A stretch of 64,000 nt of DNA from Ignavibacteriales bacterium (GCA_003538625.1 DPRR01000028.1:124001-188000), one strand, 5' to 3'; numbered from the stretch's first letter, positions 44,606-54,017 are shown. Made by a program: numbers and translations. The notes: generated from the sequence alone by a model not told the origin.

Positions 44606-46687
44606 CTACTTTAAAATACTCATCTTTTTAACTTGAGAAAACCCGTTTGATGTCATTTTATAGAAGTAAACTCCCGATGACAATCCGGCAGAATTAAAAC
44701 CAACTTCAAAATTACCTGCTTCTTTAACTTCATTTACTATTGTAGCAACTTCCTGCCCTGTTAAATCATAAACTGCAATTTTAACTAAACCACTTTGCGG
44801 AACAGAGTATTTAATTTTTGTAGTTGGATTAAATGGATTCGGATAATTTTGTCCAAGTGCATATTCAATCGGCATTTCAATAACTATGGAAACTACATCA
44901 CTATAATTCACGCTTCCATTATAATCAACTTGTTTAAGTCTATAATAGATTGACTGGGTTGCATTATATTCAAACTCATCAACAAAAGAATATGATCTTG
45001 GTTCTGTAGTAGTACCATTTCCTTTAACAAAACCAACAGCAAAAAAGGCACTACCATCAAATGATCTCTCTATTTCAAAACCTGAGTTGTTAATCTCAGT
45101 TGCTGTTGTCCAATCAAGTTGTATTTTGCCTGAATTTGCTTTAGCTGTAAAAGATGTCAACTCAACTGGCAGAGGACTCAAGTCTTCAAGAGCAACTTTG
45201 GCTCCCTGAAGTATTTCTTTACCATCAAGATTTTGTATGAAAGAAACAAGTTCGCAATTAGCCAATACCCAGGCAGCGTTTCTACTAAAGTTAAGATTAA
45301 TATCAATCACATTTCCTGATGAAAAATCAAGCGGAGTTCCAAGTTCATTTGGAACCATTAATCTTTCAGCATTATTTACCATTGTTTGTCCCTGCCAGTT
45401 GAAAGGGATTTCAGATTCAGTTAATGCTAAATGCAGTACAAGATTACTGTATGATACAGGAACATTTGCATGTTTAGTAACACGAATAGTTAATGAATAA
45501 TCCAATCCGCTGTTTTGTCCATAAATCTCAATTGAATATGCGGAATTTTTAGCTTTACGCACATCATAAATTGGAAGATAAGTTGGATACATACTAACTG
45601 TGTTGCTTCCACCAACAACATATTGAACACCATCAAAGACAGCTGTCGGGAATCCCGAAATTCCGTAATAAGTATTTCTTGCGTTTGAATATGCGTTTGT
45701 AAAAGAATCACCGTTATGATATTTAACAACACCAACAGCTTTTCCATTAGTAATTAAATCGTGAGCACCCATTGACGCCCCTGGACAATATTGACACCAG
45801 GTTCCGGTTCCTATTTCAAGGATAACCATATTTCTTGCTGTAGTGTATGTATCAAATCCTTCTGTTCTGCTATCATTTGTCGGATCTAAGTCGCCTGCTA
45901 AATTTGTTGTAACAGTTACCTCATAAAGGTCATTAGCGGCTGCAGGTGTAAAGTCGGGGAATGATACAGTTTGCTCGACACCAGCAGCAAGATTTACAGT
46001 GGAACAATTTTGTGTATAAACCTGGGTACCATTCAATTTTATCACGCAGGTTGCATCAAATGTTTCTGAATTCAATCCAAAGTTTTTTAATCTTGCTTGA
46101 GGTGTAAAAGGAGTACCGGCAACATACTCAGGATTAATAACAATATCTTTTGTCATAGCATCATGTGCAAGTGGAACGAACAATTTAACATCATCTATAT
46201 ACCAGTAATTCAGGTTATAGGAATCACCGCTAAAGAAAAAACATACCTGAAAATCTGCTGCACCAACATCAGAATTACTTATATTAATTAACTCTTCACT
46301 CTGTGTGCTTGCAGTAGGATTAACCATTGACCAAACAGTATTCCAGGTTCCTCCGCCTGATCTGGTTGCAACCCCAATTGTGTACGGACCTCCATAGTGA
46401 TCTAATGAATGTTTAAATTGAAAAATTAATAATGTTTTTCCTGTGGTATTAATCGCAGGAGAAATAAAATGCGAAGTGGAATTAAATTGTGGAGTCCAGT
46501 TAAATCTTAATTCTGGAGCAACACCACCTGCATTAGCAGAAGATACTGCCGACCAATTGCCGGCCTGAAGATCAACACTCCAGCCCGCTGGTGGATAACC
46601 ACCTGCAAAATCAACCGTTAATAATGGTTGTGAATTTGTAAAAACAGATGCTATTATAAAAACAAAAAGAGTAAAGAGTTTTTTCAT
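44606..46687 (-). CDS. T9SS protein with choice-of-anchor J and Omp28-like CxxC domain
   Basis: Surface protein of 693 aa. Signal peptide 1-19. Residues about 22-172 are a MAM-like choice-of-anchor J domain (NYWYIDDVKLFVP at the end). About 175-280 form a CARDB-type sandwich. About 285-500 are an Omp28-related thioredoxin-like domain with GTWCQYCPGAS (Cys298, Cys301) and YGISGFPTAVFDG as the cis-Pro loop. About 505-600 are a beta domain (LPVELTSFTAKANSGKIQLDWTTATE). The last 85 residues are a T9SS sorting domain (QNYPNPFNPTTK...KKMSILK). The CxxC suggests a surface-exposed redox site or a metal/thiol ligand. Confidence 0.88.
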   Translation of the reverse strand: MKKLFTLFVFIIASVFTNSQPLLTVDFAGGYPPAGWSVDLQAGNWSAVSSANAGGVAPELRFNWTPQFNSTSHFISPAINTTGKTLLIFQFKHSLDHYGGPYTIGVATRSGGGTWNTVWSMVNPTASTQSEELINISNSDVGAADFQVCFFFSGDSYNLNYWYIDDVKLFVPLAHDAMTKDIVINPEYVAGTPFTPQARLKNFGLNSETFDATCVIKLNGTQVYTQNCSTVNLAAGVEQTVSFPDFTPAAANDLYEVTVTTNLAGDLDPTNDSRTEGFDTYTTARNMVILEIGTGTWCQYCPGASMGAHDLITNGKAVGVVKYHNGDSFTNAYSNARNTYYGISGFPTAVFDGVQYVVGGSNTVSMYPTYLPIYDVRKAKNSAYSIEIYGQNSGLDYSLTIRVTKHANVPVSYSNLVLHLALTESEIPFNWQGQTMVNNAERLMVPNELGTPLDFSSGNVIDINLNFSRNAAWVLANCELVSFIQNLDGKEILQGAKVALEDLSPLPVELTSFTAKANSGKIQLDWTTATEINNSGFEIERSFDGSAFFAVGFVKGNGTTTEPRSYSFVDEFEYNATQSIYYRLKQVDYNGSVNYSDVVSIVIEMPIEYALGQNYPNPFNPTTKIKYSVPQSGLVKIAVYDLTGQEVATIVNEVKEAGNFEVGFNSAGLSSGVYFYKMTSNGFSQVKKMSILK

Positions 46688-46834
46688 ATCATTCCCCTTA
46701 GAATGAATAAATAAGATGTTAATTAAGAGAACAGAATAATAAAACTATGATTAACTTTTATAAGGTTTAGAATACTAACAAATTCGTTCATCGTATAAAC
46801 TTATTTTATTTAATATTCAACCTGAATTTTTATT

Positions 46835-46866
46835 TATGGAAGGAACTTATTAGTGTTCCTTCCATA
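46835..46866. repeat. Intergenic hairpin, GGAAGGAAC type, copy 2
   Basis: Perfect 12-bp inverted repeat: TATGGAAGGAAC (46835-46846) and GTTCCTTCCATA (46855-46866), loop TTATTAGT. It lies 40 nt beyond the stop of the 46906 gene on the minus strand. No T run follows on either strand. Similar to the hairpin at 44563. Confidence 0.75.
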
Positions 46867-46905
46867 AACTGCATTATTAAATTACAAGATTACTTTAACA
46901 CGATT

Positions 46906-48948
46906 CTATTTTAAGAGTAACATTTTTCTGGTTTGTACAAGACCGTTAGATTGAAGCTTATACAGATAAACACCGGATGAGAGATTCGAAGCATCAAATT
47001 GTACTTCATACTTTCCTGCGGGTTGTTCCTCATTAACCAGTGAAGTAATCTCATTACCAAGAATATCAAAAATCTTTAAGCTGGTAAAAGATTTTTCACT
47101 AATTGTATAAACTATCTTGGTTGATGGATTAAACGGATTCGGATAGTTTTGTTCCAAATCAAATTTAAGCGGCATACTGTTTTCGCCACCCATTCCGGTA
47201 ACCACGTTTTCTGCTAACCATCTAAGGCTGCGGGCAGTAATAGTGTCTCGCACTGCCAGATCGGTAATTTGTTCAGGTCCTGTAACCATATAAACAATTC
47301 TGTAATTATCTGCAGCAGCTCTAATACCTGCAATGTCCGGTCCATTAAAATATGTTAAGATTGCTGTTGCATTTGTATCTAAAGCACTAATTTTATCAAG
47401 TGATCTTTCATAAATAGAATTTGCAACAAACTGAACTCCATTAGAAATAATATCACCCGGAATACCTTTTATTAAAAATAGATTTGATATATCCGAAACA
47501 TAATTTGCGTGCAGATAATTATGATAAAAATCCTGGGCAAAATGGCTTTGTCCTGTTGTTTCAAAAATATCACTTCCTATATTCTGTCCGGTTATAAGCA
47601 GATTTCCACCACCATCCAAATAATTCTGAAGCTTGGTAACTTCATTTTCATAAAATGCGCGATCAGAATTACTACTTTGCCAAACAACAATACCAAAGTT
47701 GGAAAGATCCAGATTTGACGGTTCTAATGCTGACCTGGATACAGCCCCACATGTTCCATCAAATACATTATTAATAGATTCTAAAACATAAGGTTCAAAT
47801 TCTCTGCTTCCCGCACTTACAACAAGAATATCTGTTCCGCCAGAGGTAACATTGTTAAAGATAATTGATCCTGACATACCGGGATTATTATGCGATTCAA
47901 ATTCAACCGTAGTACTGCCAAAGCCATTTATTCCCTGTGGATTAATCTGAACCTGTATTATTGCGGAATCTCCTGAACTAATTTCCAACGAATCGGAAGT
48001 ACCAAATTGAAATGTTCCATTCGATGTTGTATACTCACCAGTCCAACCTGTGGGTGCATTTAGTGAACAATTGATTGTGTAAACGTCAGACATCACTCCA
48101 ATATTTTTGATTGTAGCACTAAAATCAACAGGAGTTGTATTATCAAATATTGCATCAGGGCTTTGCGAATTAATTTGTGCAACATAATTAGGAACCACTT
48201 CTAACATCTCTGATTGATATATTGATTTATTACTTTCGTTCTGAATAAATGCTACTATCCGCAAACTATCAATATTTACAGATTGCAGAAAAGATGCAGT
48301 TGGAACATATTGAAGAATTATTTCTGTCGAATCACCTGGTGCCGGAATTGTTAATGTCGTTCCATTTGCATCCGGTAACATCTTTCTGCAAACGCTATGA
48401 AATTGTGATTCTCCGTTAGTACCCGGAGGCGCAGGGAATATCACAACTTTTTCAGTTAGAGCAACTTTAAGTTTGGTTGTTGCAAATGTTGTGTTGTCAT
48501 TCGGATCTCGTATAACTTTGACACCAACTTCAATCAGATTCTCAGAAAGTGCTCTTTGAGTCATAACAATTTTAAAAGGAGCATATTGGCTATTTCCACT
48601 ATTTACTGCATTAACAAAAACGGATTGAGTTGTGGATACAGTTGCCCCATTGACCACTATCCACGGAACTGCATTTACACCATAATAATTAGTACGTGTA
48701 GTATTATCCGGTGTATTTAATAAATACATCGGATCAGTTGCGCCTGGCCACCATACATTATAAATAATATGTGATATTGATTCCGTAGCAAGCATTCCTG
48801 CCAGAGTTGTGTTATACCATGAACTGTTTAAAGATGCACAAGGGGCACAGGAAGCATTGGTAAATCTTTCGACAAGGGATTTTTTGTCATACGCCGAAGT
48901 GCTAAATGCAAATCCTAAAACGAGCAAAAATAGTATTACTTTTTTCAT
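46906..48948 (-). CDS. Omp28-like T9SS protein with CxxC
   Basis: Protein of 680 aa: signal peptide 1-19, then directly an Omp28-type thioredoxin-like domain: SLVERFTNASCAPCASLN (Cys34, Cys37) and AVPWIVVNG as the cis-Pro loop, through about residue 260 with FPAPPGTNGESQFHSVCRKMLP. A sandwich domain (about 255-370) and a DJ-1/flavodoxin-like segment (about 375-590, with VVWQSSNSDRAFYENEVTKLQNYLDGGGNLLITGQNIG) follow. The last 80 residues are a T9SS sorting domain (QNYPNPFNPSTK...TRKMLLLK). The AGGAGAT RBS lies upstream. The neighbouring lipoprotein carries the same PGSNGETKF-type motif, so the pair are paralogues. Confidence 0.88.
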   Translation of the reverse strand: MKKVILFLLVLGFAFSTSAYDKKSLVERFTNASCAPCASLNSSWYNTTLAGMLATESISHIIYNVWWPGATDPMYLLNTPDNTTRTNYYGVNAVPWIVVNGATVSTTQSVFVNAVNSGNSQYAPFKIVMTQRALSENLIEVGVKVIRDPNDNTTFATTKLKVALTEKVVIFPAPPGTNGESQFHSVCRKMLPDANGTTLTIPAPGDSTEIILQYVPTASFLQSVNIDSLRIVAFIQNESNKSIYQSEMLEVVPNYVAQINSQSPDAIFDNTTPVDFSATIKNIGVMSDVYTINCSLNAPTGWTGEYTTSNGTFQFGTSDSLEISSGDSAIIQVQINPQGINGFGSTTVEFESHNNPGMSGSIIFNNVTSGGTDILVVSAGSREFEPYVLESINNVFDGTCGAVSRSALEPSNLDLSNFGIVVWQSSNSDRAFYENEVTKLQNYLDGGGNLLITGQNIGSDIFETTGQSHFAQDFYHNYLHANYVSDISNLFLIKGIPGDIISNGVQFVANSIYERSLDKISALDTNATAILTYFNGPDIAGIRAAADNYRIVYMVTGPEQITDLAVRDTITARSLRWLAENVVTGMGGENSMPLKFDLEQNYPNPFNPSTKIVYTISEKSFTSLKIFDILGNEITSLVNEEQPAGKYEVQFDASNLSSGVYLYKLQSNGLVQTRKMLLLK

Positions 48949-48983
48949 ACTGATCTCCTAATTTGTTTTACACTAAACTCAAA

Positions 48984-49793
48984 TTAAAAACTCGATCCTG
49001 TTTGTTGTATTTCTTTTGTAGCTGTGTTTTGTATAAAAACCACTGCTTCAAGTTTATTTGTATTCCAAACGGTATCAATTGTGTTTTCAAATTGGTAAGA
49101 GTTTGTACTGTTTAGGGATGATAGTGGAAATCCATCATTTGATGGAAACAGTACTCTTAACACATCATAAAATTTTGTCTCGCCATTGGAGCCGGGTGCC
49201 TGGGTAAATTCAATATCCGATTCAACAATTGCGCATCGTAAAAATAATTCATCAAGGTTTAAAGCACTTTTATTTTTTACTTTAATATTGGCATTAATCA
49301 ACAAACCTCCGTTTATAACGGTTTTAGTTATCTCTATAGAAAAGTTTGATGAGGAATTTAATCTTGTATTTAATGCTTGTTTAATTGAGTTTGAATCTGT
49401 TGGAGTTGGTCTAACGGTTCCATCTAAAATTAATGTAGGGGCAAAAAGTATGTTATAATATGTCATCCTAAAATCACAAAAGGTTTTTGCTGAAAGATAA
49501 AACGGATCAACAGGGGAAGGAAAGTTTGTTGGAAATTTTACCGAAACAATTTTGTTACTTCCATAATTCTGCAAAACTGAGCGAATTATTTTATTTGATA
49601 TAACACAGGGGGTGCAGCTTACATTTGCAAAATCTTCAAGCAGAACAGTTCTTTCGGGATTTAGATTTCCATCTTCAGAAAAGGTAATTTCAAGTTTGAC
49701 CTCGCCGGTTTTTAGTGATATAGGCTGAGTTGGCGGGTTAGTCTCACACCCCAGTATTAAGAAAGGAATAATTAAGAAAAGAAATTTTTGCAT
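48984..49793 (-). CDS. Omp28-related lipoprotein with CxxC
   Basis: Lipoprotein of 269 aa. Start at 49793 gives the signal peptide MQKFLFLIIPFLILGC (Cys16); the frame is open nine codons further up but that part is not signal-like. The mature part has LLEDFANVSCTPCVISNK (Cys60, Cys63), FAPTLILDGTVRPTPT as the cis-Pro loop, and TQAPGSNGETKFYDVLRVLFPS, which matches the 46906 protein. This is a short Omp28-like thioredoxin-fold protein held by a lipid anchor instead of a sorting domain. It is the first gene of the cluster, 35 nt before the 46906 gene. Confidence 0.86.
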   Translation of the reverse strand: MQKFLFLIIPFLILGCETNPPTQPISLKTGEVKLEITFSEDGNLNPERTVLLEDFANVSCTPCVISNKIIRSVLQNYGSNKIVSVKFPTNFPSPVDPFYLSAKTFCDFRMTYYNILFAPTLILDGTVRPTPTDSNSIKQALNTRLNSSSNFSIEITKTVINGGLLINANIKVKNKSALNLDELFLRCAIVESDIEFTQAPGSNGETKFYDVLRVLFPSNDGFPLSSLNSTNSYQFENTIDTVWNTNKLEAVVFIQNTATKEIQQTGSSF

Positions 49794-49974
49794 AAACAAC
49801 TTATTTATTAAACCAAACAATTAAACTTTTATCCCCAGAAAAGATAAACATTTATTTTGCTGAACCGAAAATAAAAAGTGTACAACGAAATTCAAAGAAA
49901 ATTTTAGTATTCCGGGTAATTATTAAATTTATTTAAGATTTCATTTTATGTCTATTTATCCAACAAATCTAAAA

Positions 49975-50334
49975 TTACTTAACAGTAGCTAACCAGTATC
50001 CACTTATAGAAAACATTTTTGAATCTGCCCATGTACGGACTCTAATAGTAAATTTATCCCGGGAAATGGAAATTGCTTCAACATTATATCTTGTGTTAAA
50101 TTCTTTATCTGCATCTATTTGAGTAACGCTCAGTATAATCTGAGGTTTTTTTGCAAAGGGAGTTTCAAATTCAACTTCCACGGTCATAACTCGCTCACCA
50201 TTATTATTATCAAGCGAGTATCCTGCAATACTTTGGTTAACGGACCAACTACCGCTTTGTACGGGTTGAGCAGATAAGGGAAAATAAATTACTGTTAGTA
50301 ACAGCAAAAGTGTTATTAAAAAAAATTTTCTCAT
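49975..50334 (-). CDS. Secreted H-type lectin domain protein
   Basis: Exported protein of 119 aa: signal peptide 1-22 (SAQ) followed by one H-type lectin domain (about 25-118). Visible motifs: QSGSWSV, GERVMTVEVEFETPFAKKP, ISRDKFTIRVRTWADSKMFS and the terminal Trp in GYWLATVK, as in snail agglutinin-type lectins (Helix pomatia family), which bind GalNAc as trimers or hexamers. The FTIRVRTWADS stretch is the strongest match. A freestanding, secreted H-type lectin is uncommon in bacteria. It has no co-directional close neighbour (92 nt to the YjbR gene). Sugar specificity cannot be told. Confidence 0.85.
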   Translation of the reverse strand: MRKFFLITLLLLLTVIYFPLSAQPVQSGSWSVNQSIAGYSLDNNNGERVMTVEVEFETPFAKKPQIILSVTQIDADKEFNTRYNVEAISISRDKFTIRVRTWADSKMFSISGYWLATVK

Positions 50335-50426
50335 CTATGTTCCGGATTTTTATTTCTGTTCAAAATTAATCCCTCAACAGATTATATGCAACGGTCTTTG
50401 CATAGCAACAAAAACGCAGTAAGCTT

Positions 50427-50777
50427 TTATTTGAATTTTTCTTTTTCACTTTTCTTCAATTTCTTAACAACTTCATCATACGAGTGATCAATCCATTCCT
50501 TTAATTCATCCCAGCGAATATTACCATCTAGAATAACTGTGTTCCAATATTTCTTACTCATATGCCACCCAGGCTGCACATCTTCATATTGTTCTCTTAG
50601 TTCCATCGCTTTTTCAGGATCACATTTTAGATTTATCTGCAATGGAATTTTTTCCAATGGAATAAGCGCAAACATTTTTCCACCAACTTTAAACACAAGT
50701 GTTTCTTCATCGAAAGGAAAATCTTCAATCGCGCCCTTCTTACTTAAGCAATATTCGCTGATTGATTCTACGTTCAT
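50427..50777 (-). CDS. MmcQ/YjbR family protein
   Basis: Small cytosolic protein of 116 aa of the MmcQ/YjbR family (double-wing CyaY-like fold): YCLSKKGAIEDFPFDEETLVFKVGGKMFALI (9-39), LQINLKCDPEKAMELREQYEDVQPGWHMSKKYWNTVIL (47-84) and a C-terminal helix IDHSYDEVVKKLKK. Members are thought to bind DNA, but no role is well established. Divergent from the aminotransferase gene at 50833. Confidence 0.9.
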   Translation of the reverse strand: MNVESISEYCLSKKGAIEDFPFDEETLVFKVGGKMFALIPLEKIPLQINLKCDPEKAMELREQYEDVQPGWHMSKKYWNTVILDGNIRWDELKEWIDHSYDEVVKKLKKSEKEKFK

Positions 50778-50832
50778 TCAAGTTTGGGTTAAGTGTTTCT
50801 AAATCGTTAATAAAATTTCTTTTGATTATTTT

Positions 50833-51696
50833 ATGACATCAAAAAATTACATAAAAATGATTGTTTATTTCAATGATAAATATATTCCGCACGATGAAGT
50901 AAAGATTTCACCTTTTGATCGCGCATTTCTTTTTTCAGATGGAGTTTATGAAGCTTTAAGAACTTACAACGGCAAACTCTTTCGTTTGGATGATCACCTC
51001 GAAAGATTAAAGTATAGCTTACAGCAACTTGAAATACCGTTTCATGATTTTCATCAGATCGAAGATATTTCCAAAACGCTTGCAGATATAAATAAAATCA
51101 AAACAGATTATTCTGTTTACTTACAAATAAGCAGAGGAGTTAGTTTTCCCCGTACACATAATTATGAAAGTAATTTAACTCCAAATGTTTTTGCTTTTGT
51201 AAAACCGATTAAAGATAACAGCAAAGAAATTAAGGCTGGAGTAAAAATTATTCTGGAAAAAGATCTTCGCTGGTTACGATGCGATATTAAATCAACCTCC
51301 CTTTTGCCATCAATTATGGCGAATCAAAATGCGATTAGAAATAATGCTTATGAAGCAATTTTATTCCGCGATGATTTTTTTACCGAAGGATCACACACAA
51401 GTTTCTTTGCGATTAAGGATAATAAAATTTTTACTGCTCCATTATCTAATTATATTCTAAACGGCATTACGCGAAAAGTTGTCATTGAGCTTTGCAAAGA
51501 AAATAAAATTGATATTTGTGAAGAGTACATTTATGTAAATGAACTAAAAAGCTTTGTTGAATTTTTTATAACAGGAACAACAACTGAAGTTACTCCTGTT
51601 ATTCAGATAGATGATTGGATTGTTGATGATGGAAAACCGGGTAAGATAACTCGTAAAATTCAGCAATTGTTTTTTAACGCAGTAAAACAAGTTTGA
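50833..51696 (+). CDS. Class IV aminotransferase (D-amino-acid aminotransferase-like)
   Basis: PLP enzyme of 287 aa of fold type IV. IVYFNDKYIPHDEVKISPFDRAFLFSDGVYEALRTYNGKLFRLDDHLERL is typical of D-alanine/branched-chain aminotransferases; the DGVYE element fits the Dat type better than IlvE. The PLP Lys lies in RCDIKSTSLLPSIMANQNAI, and FFITGTTTEVTPVIQIDD is the phosphate-binding end. Two in-frame starts exist: ATG 50833 and ATG 50857. The family begins at the second one (MIVYFND), so the protein may be 279 aa. No clear RBS for either. The stop overlaps the ATG of the polymerase gene. Role: D-Ala/D-Glu supply for peptidoglycan, or a transaminase of branched or aromatic acids. Confidence 0.88.
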   Translation: MTSKNYIKMIVYFNDKYIPHDEVKISPFDRAFLFSDGVYEALRTYNGKLFRLDDHLERLKYSLQQLEIPFHDFHQIEDISKTLADINKIKTDYSVYLQISRGVSFPRTHNYESNLTPNVFAFVKPIKDNSKEIKAGVKIILEKDLRWLRCDIKSTSLLPSIMANQNAIRNNAYEAILFRDDFFTEGSHTSFFAIKDNKIFTAPLSNYILNGITRKVVIELCKENKIDICEEYIYVNELKSFVEFFITGTTTEVTPVIQIDDWIVDDGKPGKITRKIQQLFFNAVKQV

Positions 51697-54017
51697 TGAA
51701 AACTGATAACAAAATATCTGCGAATGTTTTTCTTCTGACCGGAGAATGGAGCGACTACAGTGGAAAAAATATTCTTAAGTTCATTGGTACAAGTGATGAA
51801 CTTGGTCCCGTAGAAATTATTGTTACAAATAACAAACCTGTTTTCTTTGTTGATAAAGATGCGGTGCTGAATCCGTTAAACAAAACTTATTTAAGAAAAG
51901 AAACGAAACTTAAAAACTTTAACAACAAACCTGTTGATGCACTTTATTTTAATACTCAAAAAGCATTAAATGTTTTAGCCGAGTCATTTCAGCAATCAAA
52001 TCAAACAACATATGAATCTGATATTGATCCGTTAAGAAGATTTTTAATGGAAAAATCCATTAACTCGCAGATGAAGATTACCGGGACTGCGGAGAAAAAA
52101 GACTCAATTTCAAAATTTATAAATCCGACTATTGAACCGGCGGAGATAACACCTCATTTTGTTATCGCTTCAATCGATATTGAAACCGGGGCAAAAACAA
52201 ATCAGCTTTATTCTATTGCTGTCCATATCACCCGAAAAAATGGCGAACACAAAAAAGTTTTTATTATCGGTGAAAAACCGAAACGTGATTCACAACTAAT
52301 TTCATATTATAATGATGAAAGAGAATTGCTAACAAATTTCTTTGTTTGGTTTAAACAAATTGATCCTGATATAATTATTGGATGGCACGTTATCGGATTT
52401 GATCTTTTATTTCTTGATAACAAATGCCGTGAACTTGGAATCAGTTTGGATATTGCACGTGTAAACGGCAGAGTTTCAATAAGACAAAGAAAGCCAAGCG
52501 GACATTTTATTTCTGTAACAGGCAGAGTTGTAATCGATGGGCCTACAATGCTGCGAGCTTCATTTTTTAGTTTTGAGGATTTTAAACTTGAGACTGTTGC
52601 GCAGGAACTTTTGGGAATCGGCAAAACCATTGCTCCCGATGAAAATAAAATTGAAGAAATTGACAGACTATTTAAAGAAGATAAAACTTCTCTTGCAGAA
52701 TATAATTTACAGGATGCCGTACTTGTTACAGATATTTTTGCCAAAACAGGTTTGGTCGTTCTTTCTGTTCGTCGTGCGCAGATCTCAGGATTGTTAATGG
52801 ATCAGCTTGGAATGATGACAGCAGCGTTTGATCATTTTTATTTGCCGCGGTTACATCGTGCCGGATTTGCCGCACCAAATTTAAAGGACATACAAACAAA
52901 TGAACACGCTGCGGGCGGATATGTAATTGAACCCACTCCTGGAATTTATGAAAACATAATCGTACTGGATTTTAAAAGTTTGTATCCATCTATCATCCAA
53001 ACATTTAAGATCGATCCATATTCTTTGTTGATGAAGGATGTTGATACGATAGAAACTTTAAATGGCTACAAGTTTTCAGCTTCACTTCATATCCTGCCGG
53101 ATTTTATCGATGAGCTGATGAAACTCCGTGACATTGCAAAAAAGAAAAAAGACAAGCAACTTTCTCAGGCGATAAAAATTTTAATGAACAGTTTTTATGG
53201 TGTGATGGGTTCTTACGGATGCAGATTTTATCATCCCGATCTTCCGCGTGCAATTACAGGAAGCGGACACAAACTTTTACTTGGAAGCAAAGACTATCTA
53301 GAAAATAAGGGATTAAAAGTTGTTTACGGTGATACTGATTCTTTGTTCGTAATGCTCAATGACATCTCTGTTGATGACGGTGAGGCTCAAGGTAAAAAGA
53401 TTGTTAAAGAACTTAATAATTATTGGAAAAGCAGATTAAAAAAAGAATTTAAGGTTGAATCATATTTAGAATTGGAGTTTGAAAAATATTATAGAAAATT
53501 TATTATAACTCCCGCCCGTGGTGCGGAAATTGGGGCAAAGAAAAGATATGCCGGACTTGTAACAAAAGATGGTAAAGAAAATATTGAGTTTGTTGGAATG
53601 GAATTCGTTCGCTCTGATTGGACAAAGTTAGCAAAGGAATTTCAGGTAGAGTTATATCAAAAAGTTTTTGATGGTGTTGAAGTTGAAGATTGGATTCGTG
53701 ATGAAATACAAAAACTTAAATCTGGCGAGTTTGATGATAAATTGATTTATAGAAAACGATTACGAAAAGAAGTTGAGGACTACACAAAAAATGTTCCGCC
53801 GCATGCTCGTGCAGCAAAATTATTAAATGAACCTCGTGATATAATTTATTATGCAATCACACAGCGCGGACCAATTCCAATCGAACTAAAACATAATGAT
53901 TTTGATTATGATCATTACATTGAAAAACAATTAAAGCCAATTGCTGATTCTGTTCTGTCACTGCTCGGCAAAAACTTTGATTCGATTGCAGAGAATGATC
54001 AGTTGAGTTTCTTTTAG
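51696..54017 (+). CDS. polB: B-family DNA polymerase (DNA polymerase II type)
   Basis: Family B polymerase of 773 aa. 3'-5' exonuclease: Exo I SIDIETG (Asp161, Glu163), Exo II GWHVIGFDLLFL (Asp236) and Exo III YNLQDAVLV (Tyr336, Asp340). Polymerase: motif A DFKSLYPSI (Asp425), motif B KILMNSFYGVMGS (about 494-506) and motif C YGDTDSLFV (Asp546, Asp548). Length and layout match DNA polymerase II, which copies past lesions and restarts stalled forks. The ATG at 51696 overlaps the TGA of the aminotransferase gene in TGATG, so translation is coupled; TTG 51693 is a less likely start. The exo and pol active sites are all intact. A hairpin at 54017-54050 ends the unit. Confidence 0.94.
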   Translation: MKTDNKISANVFLLTGEWSDYSGKNILKFIGTSDELGPVEIIVTNNKPVFFVDKDAVLNPLNKTYLRKETKLKNFNNKPVDALYFNTQKALNVLAESFQQSNQTTYESDIDPLRRFLMEKSINSQMKITGTAEKKDSISKFINPTIEPAEITPHFVIASIDIETGAKTNQLYSIAVHITRKNGEHKKVFIIGEKPKRDSQLISYYNDERELLTNFFVWFKQIDPDIIIGWHVIGFDLLFLDNKCRELGISLDIARVNGRVSIRQRKPSGHFISVTGRVVIDGPTMLRASFFSFEDFKLETVAQELLGIGKTIAPDENKIEEIDRLFKEDKTSLAEYNLQDAVLVTDIFAKTGLVVLSVRRAQISGLLMDQLGMMTAAFDHFYLPRLHRAGFAAPNLKDIQTNEHAAGGYVIEPTPGIYENIIVLDFKSLYPSIIQTFKIDPYSLLMKDVDTIETLNGYKFSASLHILPDFIDELMKLRDIAKKKKDKQLSQAIKILMNSFYGVMGSYGCRFYHPDLPRAITGSGHKLLLGSKDYLENKGLKVVYGDTDSLFVMLNDISVDDGEAQGKKIVKELNNYWKSRLKKEFKVESYLELEFEKYYRKFIITPARGAEIGAKKRYAGLVTKDGKENIEFVGMEFVRSDWTKLAKEFQVELYQKVFDGVEVEDWIRDEIQKLKSGEFDDKLIYRKRLRKEVEDYTKNVPPHARAAKLLNEPRDIIYYAITQRGPIPIELKHNDFDYDHYIEKQLKPIADSVLSLLGKNFDSIAENDQLSFF

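Noticed and set aside
46835..46866. Terminator call for the perfect 12-bp hairpin
   Set aside because: No T run follows on either strand, so I list it as a repeat only.
3120..48950. NYPNPFNP-coding stretches as DNA repeats
   Set aside because: They recur in seven genes but differ in codons; the conservation is of the protein sorting domain, not of DNA repeats.
52307..52744. 145-aa minus-strand open frame inside polB
   Set aside because: Serine/proline-rich shadow of the polymerase exonuclease region; the plus frame carries the Exo II and III motifs.
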